The notes under the pieces are model-generated. The model was not told the origin of the DNA. It saw only the letters and a program-made list of their open reading frames with translations, and searched no databases. The position numbers and the translations under genes were made by a program. Of a stretch of 47,500 bases of DNA, positions 36,501-46,900 are shown piece after piece (position 1 is the stretch's first letter; each line of letters begins with the position of its first letter). The DNA comes from Chromera velia. Taxonomy: Eukaryota; Sar; Chromeraceae. Where the stretch lies: the NCBI GenBank assembly GCA_018398765.1, contig JAHBMJ010002591.1, forward strand, positions 27,501-75,000. The letters run 5' to 3'.

Positions 36501-37890
36501 GAAAGAGGGACCAGGAGCCCAAGAAGATACAGCCCTGGAGGGTCCCAGAAAGCGATCCGGCAGTCTCATTCCCCCCCCCCACAGGTCGAAGGGAGGAGAG
36601 AGAAGGCGCGACAGCAAGGAGACAGTAGAACGGCTGGGCCTCCATGGCAAGGAAAAGCAGCAAGAGGGGGACGCTTCTCCGACTGCCGTTTTCAGTGCAA
36701 GCATACGGGTGAGTGGTGATCCTGCCGACACGAAAGGAGGAGCCATAGAGGAAAAAAAAGAAGCCGCGGCCTCCGACAATGTCTTTCAGTTCCAAGCCAG
36801 CCTCCCTGAAGGCCCAGGAGGGCCCTCTGCGAGAAAGTCGATGGAGGGAGGCCGGGGCCCAGGCCAGCCAAGAAAGTCCTCACAGCTCGTCCAACGAGAT
36901 CATCGAGCGTCCGTGCGGGTGGAAAGAGAGAAGGACAAAGAAAAACAAGAGAAAGAAAGAAAATCCGTCCAAGGAGGGCAGAGACTTTCAAGCTTCCGAG
37001 CGTCTTCCCCCCCCCGGAACCAGTCCATGCTGACCCCCTCCTCCTTTCTTCTGGGAATTTCTAGAACACAAGGACCGCCACAGGGTCAAGAACCGCCGCC
37101 GCATCCGTCCCTTCAAAAACACACCTCCTCTCTCTCACCCCCTCTTTTACTCGGCTCAGCAAGGCGCTCCTCCGACGTTGACCAACAAAAAGAAAAGGAC
37201 CAGGCGGAGAGGGGAAGCCGAACCGAGAGGCCTCTGGTCTCCCCCAGGGGGTCTTTCCGACTAGACCGGCCACACCCGGGGGGGCGGGAGGCAGTCGGAG
37301 GGTCCAATCACGCACAGCTGCTTCATATGAGGTCTCCACGTCCTCGTCCAAGCGGAAAGGTGACTGTGCAAAGGGATCCGACAGAAGCAGCTTCTGCCAA
37401 GGACAGAGGCGCGGGGAATGAGGCAGAGGATCCTGTGCGCGCTGCACTGCGCCAAGCGGCCTCTGCAGATGCGGATCTAGGCGACAACAGCCCCGACTCC
37501 CTGGATGCGTTCATGGGTCTGCTCTCCTCCATACCCCAACCGCAGGTACAGGGGGCAGAGAAGGAGAGACAAAAAAGTCTCACCAGTCTGCGGCAGAAGA
37601 CAAAAGCGATGCGGAATGAGATGCACAATGAAGAAATGGATCTTCCGGACATACAGAAGGAGAAGTTCAAACTTCGCATGAAATACAACGATGACTTCAA
37701 TCCACGAAACGTCATCAAGCAGCAGCAGCAACAAGAGAGAGGTGCTGCGTCGGCACACGGTGTGCCAACCCCACCACTCCCCAGGCCCCCAGTGCCGCAG
37801 CATCCAAGTCTTCAAGCAGCAGCACGGGAGGTGGTCGGCCTTGATGCTCAAGGGATGCCACGGCATCGCGACCATAATACTGACAGTTAG
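15108..37890 (+). CDS. Giant coiled-coil/disordered protein, about 4171 residues
   Basis: I recognise no family. Thirty exons join with consistent phase: 15108-16400, 16647-16935, 17324-17513, 17837-17878, 18506-18595, 19078-19265, 19523-19942, 20166-20797, 21179-21324, 21843-21993, 22141-22220, 22547-22599, 22892-23025, 23339-23526, 23958-24090, 24508-24702, 25018-25091, 25387-25447, 26086-26175, 26412-26519, 27242-27718, 28137-28409, 28621-28928, 29318-29689, 29984-30281, 30641-31414, 31646-31713, 31786-32148, 32468-32585, 32983-37890. Residues to about 2350 are mostly charged helices (e.g. ETLMRAIRRMARASREWWLR; KKALEMKKRLKVMEEEAQSR), with a Lys-rich patch near 2180-2200. The last exon alone encodes 1635 residues, Ser/Pro/Arg-rich and probably disordered, ending in NPRNVIKQQQQQ and a Pro-rich tail. 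No signal peptide or membrane segment is seen. A scaffold or cytoskeletal role is only a guess. The weakest joins are 17324, 26519, 31414 and 31646. It could be two genes split near 31424-31645 (ATG 31652 would also fit the phase). Confidence 0.72.
18384..18547 (+). repeat. Duplicated 3' splice site and exon start
   Basis: The 46 bases at 18384-18429 (GCAG acceptor plus the first 42 exon bases) recur at 18502-18547 with one mismatch (TTAGAG against TTGGAG). Only the second copy continues into an open exon (18506-18595). The first runs into an in-frame TGA after about 14 codons. The spacer contains TATG repeats. Confidence 0.9.
18617..18651. repeat. (TG)n microsatellite
   Basis: A TG run shortly after the GTGAGT donor at 18596 in the giant gene. 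Similar TG runs lie at about 18063-18082 and 22513-22544, the latter abutting the GTGCAG acceptor of the 22547 exon. Confidence 0.9.
25449..25734. repeat. Long (CTGT)n tract in giant-gene intron
   Basis: About 285 bases of CTGT units with CCTG and TATG variants, broken by a short unique stretch near 25635-25680. It starts directly after the GTCGGT donor at 25448. A (GACG)n run follows at about 25867-25895 in the same intron. Confidence 0.92.
26890..26984. repeat. (TCCC)n and (CATC)n tracts
   Basis: TCCC units followed by about ten CATC units in the intron before the 27242 exon. Both are pyrimidine-rich on the sense strand. Confidence 0.9.
27078..27233 (+). repeat. 52-bp minisatellite, three copies
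   Basis: Three near-identical 52-bp units begin at 27078, 27130 and 27182 (each CCATGTTTTTATC.., with one G/A change in the CACGCTC/CACACTC part). A fourth unit start (CCATG) at 27234 runs straight into the acceptor CAG and exon 27242. Confidence 0.93.
29819..29969. repeat. (TG)n microsatellite
   Basis: About 150 bases of TG with CATG, TATG and CGTG variants, ending about a dozen bases before the TTCAG acceptor of the 29984 exon. Confidence 0.9.
30350..30537. repeat. (TCTG/TTTCTC)n and (CT)n tract
   Basis: TCTG units, then about six TGTTTCTCTC units, then a long CT run, in the intron before the 30641 exon. Pyrimidine-rich on the sense strand. Confidence 0.9.
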
Positions 37891-39405
37891 CCAACAGCAA
37901 TGACAATTCCTAGGACAATTTTTTAAAAAACTGTTTCAGAGATCATGTTGACAAAAAAAAATTACCGTAAGTACTACTGAACAAATTGCATGGGGAGTAT
38001 CCTTCATGAGTTTTTATATGTTTTCAAAATGATTTTTTGGCAGTTGACGGGCAATTAACTACGATTAAATAAGTAATTAAACATATACTTTAACAGTACT
38101 TCAAGTTAAATATAGGCGGATATAGTTTTGGTATAAACTCTGATTAAAACTCATCTAGAAACATATAGGCACAGGGTTGTTAATCACTGACACTAGCACT
38201 GATAACTGTAGGTACCGACAAACAGAACTAACCCCCAATTTCGTTTTTTTTTTTGTGATTTTAGTGCTTTTTCGGTGCTTTTGTTACCGGCAAAATTTTC
38301 ATAAGGTAAGGCCCTAGACTGCTTAGGCTGTTTCTAGTTGTACTTCATATAGAAAACTGGCTATTCCAGAGTCAAAGCTTTAGAAAAGGAGCCATCACGG
38401 GTCCGGCGACGAGCGGGGCAGAGCATGGCAGGCCCGCGCGGTGCGATATTGAGCCAGAGAAGGATGTAAATTAGATGAAATTCAACTTTAACAGCGAAAG
38501 CAGTAACCAGAATAGAAGGAAGAGATGAAAGACGCATAGGCCAGATGCTAGGAACAAACTTTAAGTCAATGCCCCCCCCCAAAAAAAAATTTTAACTAAG
38601 TTTGTTTCTAGGAGAAAAACCTAGAATGCAGCCATTTTAACGTTATAAAGCCTAGTTTAACCAAAAGTTTTAAGGTACCAAAAGTACTGGTACCAAAAAG
38701 GTACCGAAGTACCAAAAGGTACGGTACTTAACATTGTTAACAACCTTGTATGAGCTCACTGGAGATTGGATATCGTTTTGTATAAGCAATCATTAAAAAT
38801 TAAAAATAAATCATAAAAAACTCAAACAATTTAATTATTGATTTTCATCATATGCAGTGCTCGATCATTATAGCAGTGCAGTACTTTATAAAATAGAAAA
38901 TATTTATAGAATATATTTAGCAAACCCTATATTAAAATACATATGAATGACATTTAGTGACGCTCTTCAAAGTTTTATGTGCTTCATAATAAAAGTTCAT
39001 ATTCATATCGCTAGCTAAATTAGTAGGAATCGCTAAGAATTAACGGAGGTCAGGCAGCTGCATGTGTCACAACATAAATTTTCAAAAATAGTACAGTCCA
39101 AAACTTCGATCTTTCCTCTTAAACTGGCTATGGTCATGATGATTAGCATTAAGCAATCATGATGTTCAAGTTTTGTTAAACTGTGTTTCAAGTGTTAATA
39201 CTTAGTAACTTCTAGAGTGACTTCAATAGTACGTTCAATTGAAATATCTTTTGATTCAAGTTTTGAAAGTCTCAAAACTCTTAAAGTTTCATTATTATCT
39301 AAGATCTTTACTTCCCTTAGGCTGGTCTCAAACGTTAGTACCTGGCTTTGTCGGTATTTGACCGGCCTGTTGCCACCCTTTCTTCTTTGTTTTCTTCTTT
39401 TTCAT
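37891..39405. other. AT-rich intergenic region between convergent genes
   Basis: This lies between the stop codons of the giant gene (plus) and the helicase-like gene (minus). It is strongly AT-rich apart from a GC-rich patch at about 38395-38455. A C10/A9 run lies at about 38572-38590. No open frame, RNA gene or mobile-element end could be supported. Confidence 0.5.
38672..38729. repeat. GGTACCAAAA short-repeat cluster
   Basis: Five or so partly overlapping copies of GGTACCAAAA-like units, including AGTACTGGTACC palindromic parts, within the AT-rich intergenic region. Confidence 0.6.
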
Positions 39406-41514
39406 TCACAACTTCACATCATCATTCCCATCTTCATAGTTTCGTAATGCGCGTCGCATAGCCTCTTGTGCTTGCCTGTGTGCTTTGTCCTTCCTCTTTC
39501 GTGGAGGAACGGGTAATGCTGCTAAGTTCGGCCGTCTTTCTGACTCCTCCCGCTCTTGTTTCTGCAATGCAAAAGGCGCAGCGGATGCTCCGCTTCTCGC
39601 ATGGGACCGCATAGGGTCCAGCTGCCAGTCCCTCTCGGCCTTGACGTCCGGGGGCGCCACCTCAGAAAATCGCATGCCCCGGAGACTTCCTCCCGGTTCG
39701 GCTGCCTCCTGCTGGAGGCGCCAGAGTTCCCCCGAGGCACTGTGCCGTTGCATTGCTGCAGCAGACTTTTCTCGCGCTGTGTCAGCCTGCAGACACAGTA
39801 GGTAGATGACACACACAGACGACTTAGCCAGAAATATCTCTGTTTCCTCGTTTTGTTGCTCTTTTTTTTTTTCAGCAGAGAGATAGATAGCAACACAGAC
39901 TGTTCCACAGTCAAATGGTTTGAACCGAAGAAGAGGAGGGCGTCTGAAATAAAAGTTCGAGAGAGACACCAAACGATTGGGTGAGCGCAACGTAAGAACA
40001 GAGCTGCATGACCGAAGACAGCCAGTGCTGACAAGGGCAGTGGACACACAATTGAGCCTGCATTCATTCATTAAAAAAAAAAGAAAAAAAAAAGTGCTGA
40101 CAAGGGCAGTGGACACACAATTGATTTGCCGTGCTGAGAAGAACACACGGCCGCATTTCACCTTCGCTTCTTCTTGATACATACGCAAGCAGGCACAAAA
40201 CCGGAGGGGGGGGCAGACACGCAGGAAACCACCTACACGGAGACACCCGATTCGATCAGAGAGACAAGCGTGCGTATGTACTTACGAACACACCTGCTGA
40301 GGGTACCGCCTCATTGAAGCCCATGGGTCCATCGGGTCCCTCGATCCCTTTTTTTGTCTTCTGTGTCCCTGATCTGCCGGGGCCCCCTTTGAGATTTGCC
40401 CCCAAGCCTCCTCCTTCCCTCTACTCTCCCCACCTTTCCATGAAGACAGTGATCCCCCCCCTTCAAATTCATCTTCATCTTCAATTTCAGAATCGGACTC
40501 TGAATCAGACAACAAAAGACGCTCCCTTAAACTCATGCTCAGTCGAGACACACTGTGAGAAGGAGTGACGCCGTCGCGTTCACTTTCTGTGGGGGTATCC
40601 AAACTCTGCCTTTTTCTGCTTTTGTTTGTGCTCTGTGAGGATGGTAAGGGGTCTCTGTCAAAATGGGCAGAGGCCACAGCCCAGGGCGGAAGAGGCATAC
40701 CACCTCCGCCCCCTGCTTCTTCTGCACGTACACTGCCGTCTCCACCATACGACCCAAAAGTAGACGGCGAAAAAGCAGAAGAAGAAGCACCAGACAGGAG
40801 AACATGACCGACAAGAGCAGATGCAGATGAACCTCCAACTCCCCTCTCTCCCCCCTCCTCCTCCTCCTCCGAGTCCCCGTCCTCTCCATCCCCCCTCATC
40901 ACCACCCGTCCAGCCGCTAACGCTTCTTTCTCTGCAATGCGGAGCCTTTCTGCAGACACCACTCTTGCCTTTCCCCCACCCACCCGTCTCTCCCTCTCCT
41001 CTCCGCCATTCTCTTCTTCAACAGATCTTTCTGCCCCTACAGCTCCTCTTCTACGGAGTTTTCGACCCCTTCTCGCTCCTCCTCCAGTTGTAGAATGCAC
41101 CCCCTCATCAGACCCTCCTTCTCCTTCTTCGCCTCCCGAATGCATCAATTGAAGCACCCCCTTCTTCCTGGCAGCAGAGGAAGGCGAGACGCGCGTCCGC
41201 GCACGGACTGCCCGTCTGTTGAACTCGAGCGCGCGGTCGGCTGCCTCCGCACGCACCCTCAGGTTCTTTCCTGCCTGCTGCGCCTTCCACATATTCCTCA
41301 GAGATCGTTTCCGTGAGAAGGCACCGTCGAGCGACCTGTTTCTATCGGTGCGGCGTCGCACTTCATCAACCAGCCACTCTTCCTTCGCAGTGACCAGAGA
41401 GGTGACCAGGCCCCGCCGCCCCGCACGGCCTGTGCGTCCAGCTCTGTGCAGGTACACGTTGGCACTCGAGGCCATGTGGAAATTCACCTGCAGGCCATTG
41501 AGGTGGTGGTCCGC

Positions 41515-41547
<33 letters not shown>

Positions 41548-41654
41548 AGAGAGAGAGGGAGTGGGAGAGGGAGAGAGAGATGAAGAGACGAAGACAGAGA
41601 GTGCAAAGACACATAGGCACTGACACTAGACGGAATGCATTCACTTTTATGTAT

Positions 41655-41702
<48 letters not shown>

Positions 41703-43853
41703 TGTTTGTGTGTGTGAAAGAGAGGGAGTGGGAGAGGGAGAGAGAGATGAAGAAAAAAGAAGAGACGAAGACAGAGAGTGCAAAGACACATAGGCACTGA
41801 CACCAGACGGAATGCATTCACTTTTATGTATGTTCTCTCCCTCCCTCTCTCTCTGTTTGTGTGTGTGAGAGAGAGGGAAAAGAGAGCGAGCGTATCTGAG
41901 AGAGAGGTCACACAAGGAAACAATTCTGCTCATGTAAAAAGACGGGGGGGGGACGATGCTTGGCGGGAAGCGGAGTGAAGGAAGACGTGAGCAATGAATG
42001 ACGAGGAAAGAAAGAGGGCTACCTTAACACTCATGGACTGGAACAGACTGATCCCAATCTGAACGAATGAGCCTCTCTACGCGACACATCAAGAGACAGA
42101 CAGAAAGACAGATAGACAGACAGACAGACGCACAGACAGACGGACAGACAGACCACATGATCCACTTTGAAGGGATCGAGACCGTATGCTGTCAGGTCTG
42201 TTGCGATGATCAGGTTCGCCTCCCCTCTGCATATCCCGAACACAAAGACATACTCTCTCTCTCTGTCTCACACACACATATATGTACGTATATACATATA
42301 TTTAATATATACATACACATGTATACATGTGTGAAACAGCTGAGAGCGAGGCGCTTCACGGAGTGGCCTCCCGTGCGAAGAACCACAGCGGAGAGGGATG
42401 TCAACACAAACACAAAAAAAGCGACCCTTGACGACTGCCGTGAGTGTTTGACGAGTGTGGAATGAGAGTTGGCACGCAAAGTAGGAAAAGCGTTGAGGAT
42501 AGAGAAGAAAGCAAATCAGAAGCCAAAAACACAAAGACAGTCATTCCAGAAATCAGACGGAAAGAACGAATATGGAAGACGCAAGTTCCTCCACCAGCGT
42601 TTTATTTTCTCCCCAAATTTTCCCCCCTTTTCTGACTTGCAAAACGCATCGAATGACGCCAGTCTGTGCCTCATGCTCATGGCTCTGTGGAAGGACACGA
42701 CAGGCCAGGAGCGGTTGCTGAAGAACTGAAAAAGCCTTCTACATTCCTCTGCAGTCGGAACGAAGACCACATTGACATCGTCAGGAGGGAAAAAATTAGC
42801 TACAGATTGCCAAACATGATAGTCAGCGTCAGTACATACAAAACTTCTAGACAGTTCTGCAAAGTCTTTACAGGGAGAGGACCACAGTCTCACAGAGAAC
42901 ATTTTGTGCTTTTCCTTTTATGCGCTCGCCAAAAAGCTACATGCATGCAGATAGTCCGGCCGACTGACAAGGGAAAGGGATTTTACCGGCTGGAGTTGCA
43001 CAGACTTCATGGCCAAAGCCATTGACGCAAAACAAAACAGGGATGCAAACAAGCCGCAATTTTTCTGCTTGGCCGTGTTGGCTATTGTCGGACACCTCCC
43101 GCATTTAACCGGGGTATGCATCACAGACAAGATACCCCTCCAGCATGAAAATATTAACTTTCTTGCTCTCTCATTCTATTGGTTTCATTTGAATTGTATT
43201 GGCTGACGTTGGTTGTTGACAAACACCAAAGTCCTCTCGCAGGGCGTCTCTCTGAGCAAGTCAACAAGCACGTCGACCCTTTGGTCGAACCACAGCCTCC
43301 TCCTGATGATCCTCACTGTGCGCCCCTCTCCCTCAGCATGGGCACTGTGACAGAGATGAGGTTCAGGAGTGGGGGGGGCACGCGGTACGGAGAGTCTCCT
43401 TTTGGGTCTCCGACGTCTCTCTCTTCCTTCTTCTTCTTCCTCTTCCTCTTCTTCTTCGAAGACCCCCTCTTCTTCGTCTTTTGGAAGAAGAGCCCCCGCC
43501 TCCCTTAGGGTCTCTAGAGGAGGAGACGGCACGCGGACCCACTGTTGTTTGATGTTCCGAGGGATCGCGTGAAGACGGGGAGTGCGGACGCGGGCCGCGA
43601 GAGGGAAGCTGCCTCGTAAGAGAGAGGGCATGCAACAAAAGGGGGGGGGAACAAAAAGAAATGGAGGGAACGTTACAGAGCAGACGGCCAGTACGCTCCG
43701 ATCGCAGGAGCAAAGAGCATTGAAAGCAGTCAGTCGAGGAATTCAGAGACAAGCAGAGTGAGTAAGGAGAGGAAGAGAGAGAAGGAAGGGGAGGGACGAT
43801 TGCCAGCCGAAGGGAGTCGCTTAAGCTGACATACCGACAGACAGATAAACACA

Positions 43854-43901
<48 letters not shown>

Positions 43902-46900
43902 CCGACGAACCGCTCCATCAGCATCGAACCCGTCGAGCACCACCCGCCCTGAGGGACCGTGGCACCCACAAAGATGAATCTGCAGGGAAGCAGGCAGGAA
44001 GGAAGGAGGGAACGAGAAAGTCAGAAGAGGGAAGCACAGGCAGAGAAAGAGAAAAAGGGAAAAGACAGACAGAGCAGTCCGGGGTCCAAAGGAAATGAAC
44101 AGAGAGATAGAGAGGGGGGCGGGAGCAAAACGGGTCTAATGACTGTTGCTCTGTGTGTGCAGAAAAAGAATCGGAGGAGGTAACATGAGGCAGAGCACCC
44201 ACCTCGCTTTCTCTATTATCGAAAGAGAGTGGAAGAGGTCGTCAATGATCGAGGAGCAAAGGTTCCCTCAGAAGGACAGTGGATGAAATTACGTCACAAG
44301 AAAGAAAGAGAGAAGGAAGCGGAGAGACGCATGCTTAAAGAAAGAGACACCGGCAAAATCTTGAATCCATGCTATAGCTAGAAAACAACCTTGTAGGCAC
44401 TCTGTCGGGCAAGGGAAGGGGGGGATCGCCTGGTTGCCGTATTCCCAGCCGGGGTTTGAGAATCTGCATGTGCGGAGGGCAATCACAAATGGTCTCTTTC
44501 ATACAGAATTCTGTGTCTTTATCTGAATGCGGAGGACATGAGGAGGCTAATCCCAAATACCATATGGCAAAATTCTGACGTGCAGCGAGCCAAATCCAAA
44601 AGAGCTTCTTCAAATCCATCGCTCTACACTTCCACAGTCTCACCACACCGCCAGGCGTCTTCCCAACTCATTCATACTTCGCTGCGTCGTTCAAATGCTG
44701 GCTTCTTCAGCATTCTTTCACAACGCGACAAGGGACCAAAGAAAGAAAGAAAGAAAGAAAAAGAGAAAGAAAGAAAGAAGAGAAAGAAGAGAAAGAAGGG
44801 ACCAAAGAGAACTATCGGGAAGCGACTTCGAGAAAACATCCAAATCCTCCTTATGCATCACTCTGGCAGGAATCAGGCCAGGAACGAAAAGCGCGCGCTC
44901 TCTCTCTCTCTCTCTCTTTCTCTTATACACACACAGACACGCACATTCACTCACTCACATACACATACACATGCACTCGCAATGCCCCCCTTTCAACGCC
45001 CAGCCAGACCTGCCTCCTGTATGCCCCCCCCGCCACCCCCGCCCAACCAATACCCCCCCCATGCACCTGCATGATGTCCATAACGAGGCCCCTGGAGGCA
45101 TTACTTTGGAAGAGAAGGTCCGACTCATCGAACACCACAGTGGAGGGGTACACCTTTTCTCCAACAAATCTGCATGCGCCCACACAGCAGGCAGCCAGGT
45201 GGAAGGAACTCGCTGGCCAGAAAGAAATCTATGAGGATCGAGGCCCACGCCTCAGACGCCAAATCCAGCACGCTTGCCCATTTCAATTTCCCCTGCGCTT
45301 GTTTGTGTGCGAAAGAGTAATGGGCACTGACAAAGGCAGGCCGCCCTCAGGAAAAAAAAAAGTTTGTTGCACGTGAAGACTGAGAGAGGGGGTGCGGAGG
45401 GGGGGGAAGGGGAAGTCTCTGAAGAGAGACGAAAAGAAATACAAAATGCTGGGAGGATAAGAGAAAGAAAGAAAGCCACGAACATAGGTAGAGGGACGAA
45501 AGCAGAAGAGATGAGGCAGAGAAGAATAAATAAAATCGTCTGTGTCTTGCCTCGCTTCCTAAACTCGAAGCCGTCCAGAAAAAAAAGAAGGCAGAGAAAC
45601 AGAAAGAAGCACAGCGATACCCTCAGAGTGACTCGGACATGCAGGAAGAGAAAGAGAGACAGGCAGGAAGACAGACAAACCTCTCCATGTCCTCCACAAA
45701 TTGATGAGGAGTCGAGACAACCAAATCCACTGCACCCCACCTCACCCTGCACACAGATGCGGACGTGTAGACAGATTGACCATGGATTTCTGTTCTTCAG
45801 TTTTTCTATCACTAACTCACAAAGCACAACAGGTAAGAACGCAAACAGCAAGCCTGGCAGGGCGGCAGACAAAGGAAGAGCTAGCGAGACAGAGACAGAA
45901 GGGCAGAAATTGAAAAGAAGACAGATGGGTGGGAGAAGCATTTTGAAAGCCTCTCACGTCACATACAGCACCGGATGAGCCAGAAATTTGGACAGCCTAC
46001 ACTGACTTGACATGCAGACACCACGCAGCACACTCTTGATTGTACAAGGATGTTCCAGGCTCTTTCTTTTTCCTTCTTCCTTCCTTTGACAACTCTCTCA
46101 TATTGCCCAACACTAATCTTTTCAGCAGAATGCCGAAGAGCCTCCCAAGCTCACACGCAGCTACCACCTACCTAGATGCGTAGAGTACGGGTCTGGGCAT
46201 GCAAGTAAATGCGTGCACCTACCTAGGTGCGTAGAGCACGGGTCTGGGTCTTCTGCGGGTCCCGAAGTCCTGGAAGAACCCCGGAGGACTCGGGAGGGGA
46301 CGTGCCGGGAGGGGAAGAGACCCGGGTTGCTGTTTTCTCCCCCCTCCTCCAAAGTCCTCTTCTTCGTCTCCGAAAGCGGTCCTCGCAGGGGAGAAGGGCG
46401 AAGAGAGGGGCACGCGATCATCGGACCCTATTCCCCTGAAAGAAAAACAGAGTCGAAAGGAAAAGTAGGGAACAGGGATAGAATTTTTGGAAGAAATAAA
46501 TCACATTCCAAAAGACGGAGGGAATACTTGGGAAAATTTATCCGACAGCTATACAGAAATCAGCGTAAGACAGCATGCAATTAAAAATACAGGCAGAGTT
46601 GTTGACACGATGAGGTTGCATGGACGGATTGATTGACTTCATTCAGGTATTACGAGGGGTAAAGTGAAGGGCCGACAGAGAGACGACAAATTATATCCAC
46701 ACACAGACAATGTGGTCTCTTTCACGCAGAGAGACAGACACGGGGAGACCAATTTTCTTCTCATTTGATGGATGGTGCTGCTGTGTAGGTCTCGCCGGAC
46801 AGCACCACGAAGGGATTTGGCCTTTCGTGTCTTCACCTGCTTGCTTCGAGTCACTTACCCACCTTGAGGGAGGGAAATTCGGTCACTTACCCACCTTATT

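Noticed and set aside
31652-37890. A separate gene starting at ATG 31652
   Set aside because: The phase would fit, but a GTTTGT donor at 31415 and acceptor at 31645 also fit and keep one gene. I kept the single model and noted the alternative.
33333-37906. Several minus-strand frames of 110-170 codons opposite the giant gene's last exon
   Set aside because: They sit opposite a Ser/Pro/Arg-rich coding exon whose composition keeps the other frames open. None shows homology, splice structure or sensible codon choice.
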